Origin: Sulfurospirillum arcachonense
GTDB taxonomy: Bacteria; Campylobacterota; Campylobacteria; Campylobacterales; Sulfurospirillaceae
NCBI GenBank assembly: GCA_015662785.1
Contig: DQTM01000174.1
Coordinates: 1 to 6,156 of the forward strand
Length of the DNA: 6,156 nucleotides
Direction of reading: 5' to 3'
Part shown: piece after piece, positions 5,686 through 6,156 of the stretch
How positions within the stretch are numbered: position 1 is the first letter of the stretch
Layout of the letters: every line of letters starts with the position of its first letter
The notes under the pieces: model-generated
Databases searched by the model: none
What the model was told of the DNA's origin: nothing
The model's input: the letters and a program-made list of their open reading frames with translations, nothing else
Translations under genes and position numbers: made by a program

Positions 5686-6156
5686 ATTACTATTAATTTC
5701 ATTTTTAGTTGTAACCACTATTCAAGCTGAGGAGCCTATACAAAAAGTAGAGATATTAGCAAAAACTTTAGATAAAGATGGAACAATAGTTCATGCTAAA
5801 GATGATGTAGTTTTGTATAGTGATAAATATATTATCACATCTGATGAAGCTTATTATGATTATAACAGTAGCGATTTAGAGCTTATTGGCAATATAACTA
5901 TCATGGAAGGGGCTTCATTTTCTACTAGAAGTGGATATGCTAAGCTTAATATGAAAAATGATAGTGGTAACCTAACACCAATGTTTGCATATACTGGCGA
6001 GTCAAAGATGTGGTTTAAATGTAATGAGGCAGAGTTTGATGCAAGATACTATTTGACAAAAAAATCAATTTTATCAAGTTGTGATGTTCAAAATCCAGAT
6101 TGGAAAATAGGTTTTACAACTGGTGAATATGATAGACAAGAACAGTTTTTACATAC
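5675..6156 (+). CDS. lptD: LPS-assembly protein LptD, N-terminal part (partial)
   Basis: The frame is open from ATG 5675 to the window edge, giving 160 complete residues. LptD is the outer-membrane beta-barrel that, with LptE, inserts lipopolysaccharide into the outer leaflet. Visible here are a signal peptide (residues 1-18, MLFRLLLISFLVVTTIQA, cleavage probably after Ala18) and an LptA/OstA-like beta-jellyroll at about 24-110. This region carries the recurring pattern of a D-x-V-V-L-Y-S-D-K-Y strand pair, then DEAYYDY and LELIGNITIMEGA. Next comes a segment SILSSCDVQNPDWKIGF (131-147) typical of the start of the LptD region proper. Cys136 in that segment is a candidate for the disulfides known in LptD, and Cys116 is a second. 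The barrel lies beyond the window. The start overlaps the RDD gene by 11 bases in another frame with no strong ribosome binding site, which suggests translational coupling. Confidence 0.87.
   Translation, partial: MLFRLLLISFLVVTTIQAEEPIQKVEILAKTLDKDGTIVHAKDDVVLYSDKYIITSDEAYYDYNSSDLELIGNITIMEGASFSTRSGYAKLNMKNDSGNLTPMFAYTGESKMWFKCNEAEFDARYYLTKKSILSSCDVQNPDWKIGFTTGEYDRQEQFLH

Noticed and set aside
1..6156. Mobile element, CRISPR array, tRNA or defence system
   Set aside because: No transposase or integrase, no repeat-spacer pattern, no cloverleaf and no accessory genes are visible; the region is ordinary chromosomal housekeeping sequence.

Overview
The window is about two-thirds A+T and coding-dense. 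All genes are on the plus strand and most are packed end to end. Gene content and protein style point to Campylobacterota (Epsilonproteobacteria), probably a Sulfurimonas- or Sulfurovum-like relative. This rests on the run guaA - divergent hemD - 6S-like RNA - purD - RDD membrane protein - lptD, which I recall as similar around purD in Campylobacter and Helicobacter. The genus is inference; no rRNA or other marker is present.

Layout. Positions 1-123 hold the last 40 codons of an upstream gene, best read as L-aspartate oxidase (nadB); its TGA overlaps the ATG of nhaD. nhaD (120-1478) encodes an NhaD-type Na+/H+ antiporter of the inner membrane. A 64-base gap follows, with a strong 13-bp inverted repeat running into a TATAAT box that probably serves guaA. 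guaA (1543-3084, TTG start) encodes GMP synthase. It is followed after 4 bases by a divergent uroporphyrinogen-III synthase, hemD (3089-3733, TTG start). The only long non-coding stretch, 3734-3952, folds on paper like a 6S RNA: 5' and 3' ends that pair, a large internal bubble and a long terminal arm. A TATAAT box overlapping the hemD stop codon is correctly placed to start it. purD (3953-5224) follows at once, then an RDD-family membrane protein (5230-5685, GTG start) and the 5' part of lptD (from 5675, running off the window).

How the genes fit together. guaA and purD supply purine nucleotides (GMP branch and second step of de novo synthesis), hemD serves tetrapyrrole synthesis, and lptD exports lipopolysaccharide to the outer membrane. 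No shared pathway unites them. The tight spacing suggests transcription units guaA-hemD and 6S RNA-purD-RDD-lptD, with possible read-through between them. I see no mobile element, CRISPR array, tRNA or defence system. This is a conserved housekeeping region, and its most interesting part is the structured RNA between hemD and purD.
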